From positions 186,001-250,000 of the forward strand of contig NZ_SAXA01000004.1 in NCBI RefSeq assembly GCF_004122035.1: DNA of 64,000 bases. Direction: 5' to 3'. The notes under the pieces were generated by a model. It worked only from the letters and a program-made list of their open reading frames with translations, did not search any database and was not told the DNA's origin. This document shows, piece by piece, positions 63,074-64,000 of this stretch. Numbering within the stretch: position 1 is the first letter of the stretch; each line of letters begins with the position of its first letter. Both the position numbers and the translations under genes were made by a program. This DNA is from Ancylomarina salipaludis (GTDB lineage: Bacteria > Bacteroidota > Bacteroidia > Bacteroidales > Marinifilaceae).

Positions 63074-63505
63074 AGTTGCCGGGCATCGAGCGGAGTCGAG
63101 ATGCGCCGTATTGAGAGCCTCACAAAAAATAAGTGAGACCCTCAATTACGTTTCAGTGCTTATGCTCATTTTCCCCCAAGCCCTTTACGGGCTTCATGTA
63201 CAGCTTATAAAAAGTTTCTCTTTAGCGCCTGGGTTTATGAAGCAAAACGTAAAAATTCTCCTGCTAATAAGAGGAGAGAAGCTGTTTTTTTAAAATCAGC
63301 TTTATTCTATACTAACAGTTTCCCCTTCTTAATAAGCACCTCCCCCAAACAAGTTTGGGTACTCCTCCTTAAAAAGGAGGAGAAAGGGTGGCTTGCGAAG
63401 CAGGATTGGGTGGTGCGTTCTCTTTAAAAATTAACCCCAAACCCCTGAATGGGCTTAAAGTATAGCTAAAGAAAAGTTCCCCTTTAGGGCTAGGGGTGTT
63501 CGTAA
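63074..63505. repeat. Cluster of REP-like palindromic repeats
   Basis: The intergenic 62943-63729 holds repeat-type DNA and no supported gene. Seen: CGAGCGGAGTCGAG (about 63088), two diverged copies of one element (63173-63239 and 63435-63501, both starting CCCCAA and containing a stem around GGGCTT), the palindrome CCCAAAC-AA-GTTTGGG (about 63353), and CCTCCTT/AAGGAGG. Such strings are dispersed repeats in Bacteroidetes genomes. A relative is embedded in the yciI gene end (33945-33970). Confidence 0.6.
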
Positions 63506-63729
63506 TTATGTAGACCTATTCTATTTTATGTGTGTCTGAGGTTTTACGATATCCATATTTATTGTTTGATATCTTATTTTTATAAATTTGATAGGCTCTA
63601 TTATTTTGAAAAATAATAAAAGACCATAAACCTGTACATTATATCCCTTATTTGGAAATATAGGTCAGGTTTTGTGAATATATAAATAAGTTGTGTGGCA
63701 TACCAAATTCGTACTAAACAATAACTTTA

Positions 63730-64000
63730 ATGGACTTAAGAGACCTACAAAAACATATAGACCAAGTAATGAACGAACAGAACAATCGGGAAATCCCAGA
63801 TTTTGAAGGATATTCACCGTTTGAAATGCACCATATTCTACATTTTACGTTCGAACCTAACAGCCCGATAATTTTGCAAAAACTTGCAGACTCGGATTTT
63901 TCTATGTGCCCAATGTTTAATGTGGTCAAATATTACTTGGACTTAGTTAAAAATCTAGGAGAAATTAAATTGACTACCAAAGGATTTTTACCAACAAAAA
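63730..64000 (+). CDS. Hypothetical protein, N-terminal part (runs off the window)
   Basis: ATG 63730 opens a frame that continues to the window end (90 codons): MDLRDLQKHIDQVMNEQ, then GYSPFEMHHILHFTFEPNSP, LQKLADSDFSMCPMFNVVKYYLDLV and GEIKLTTKGFLPTK. The last two segments resemble a winged-helix-like 'leucine-linker-KLTxxGxLP' motif of a Bacteroidetes hypothetical family; no function is known to me. No clear promoter with correct spacing, although TAAATTTG is at 63583-63590. Confidence 0.7.
   Translation, partial: MDLRDLQKHIDQVMNEQNNREIPDFEGYSPFEMHHILHFTFEPNSPIILQKLADSDFSMCPMFNVVKYYLDLVKNLGEIKLTTKGFLPTK

Noticed and set aside
63069-63293. 74-aa ORF in the REP-like region
   Set aside because: It is composed of repeat DNA, begins in the terminator tail and has no coding pattern.
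63714-63929. Minus-strand ORF at the window end
   Set aside because: It is the shadow of the plus-strand gene starting at ATG 63730, which continues to the window edge with a better coding pattern.

Overview
The window looks like a chromosomal segment of a marine or anaerobic Bacteroidota, most likely Bacteroidales/Marinilabiliales. This is inferred from low GC, promoters of the Bacteroidetes type (TTTG about 19 nt upstream of TAnnTTTG), the absence of clear Shine-Dalgarno sequences, a propeller-type one-component/histidine kinase receptor, a PPi-type phosphofructokinase, and the Bacteroidetes arrangement of arginine genes. No rRNA, tRNA, IS element, phage or CRISPR array was seen. The window begins inside one gene and ends inside another.

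Layout. 1-3.6 kb: a truncated gene end, a PepSY membrane protein with a broken heavy-metal-binding (HMA) domain behind it, a zinc-ribbon protein, and a fluoride riboswitch that controls a CLC-F type fluoride exporter. 3.6-8.1 kb: an ATP-grasp protein, an acetate/succinate transporter (SatP/YaaH) with its own promoter and 3' hairpins, a second ORF-less copy of the same promoter plus hairpins (candidate small RNA), a STAS-like protein and a PPi-dependent phosphofructokinase. 8.2-14.1 kb: an RND efflux operon (TolC-like, lipoprotein adaptor, a 30-aa ORF, RND pump). 14.2-17.6 kb: gatE-gatD, an archaeal-type Glu-tRNA(Gln) amidotransferase. 17.9-33 kb: housekeeping and solitary genes (ankyrin protein, propeller histidine kinase, deoB, PatB/MalY lyase, two cold-shock-domain proteins, sfsA, YkgJ, aldo/keto reductase, exported endonuclease/phosphatase, GNAT, P-loop kinase, proC).

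34.8-37.2 kb is the most unusual accessory locus. A membrane protein fusing a Cys-less C39-like domain, a VKOR domain and a thioredoxin-like CxxC domain is followed by three tiny genes (51, 51 and 59 aa) with nearly identical double-glycine leaders and different cysteine-rich cores. I read this as a system for making disulfide-bonded secreted mini-proteins. 37.57-50.0 kb is a complete-looking arginine/carbamoyl-phosphate operon (GNAT, argG, argC, argD, argB, argE, argH, carA, carB), except that no carbamoyltransferase is present. In front of it lie four successive short ORFs rich in Arg codons; the first three are each followed by an intrinsic terminator-like hairpin. This is a tandem leader-peptide attenuator.

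50-64 kb: esterase, lipoprotein, M28 peptidase, ASCH protein, a small unknown protein, an exported isoaspartyl methyltransferase, C69 dipeptidase, YqhD-like alcohol dehydrogenase, DUF3592 protein, a small membrane protein, serine dehydratase, a 1.5-kb gene-poor region with a candidate structured RNA and a 42-bp tandem repeat, a protein with a carboxypeptidase-regulatory-like domain, a REP-like repeat cluster and the start of a truncated gene.
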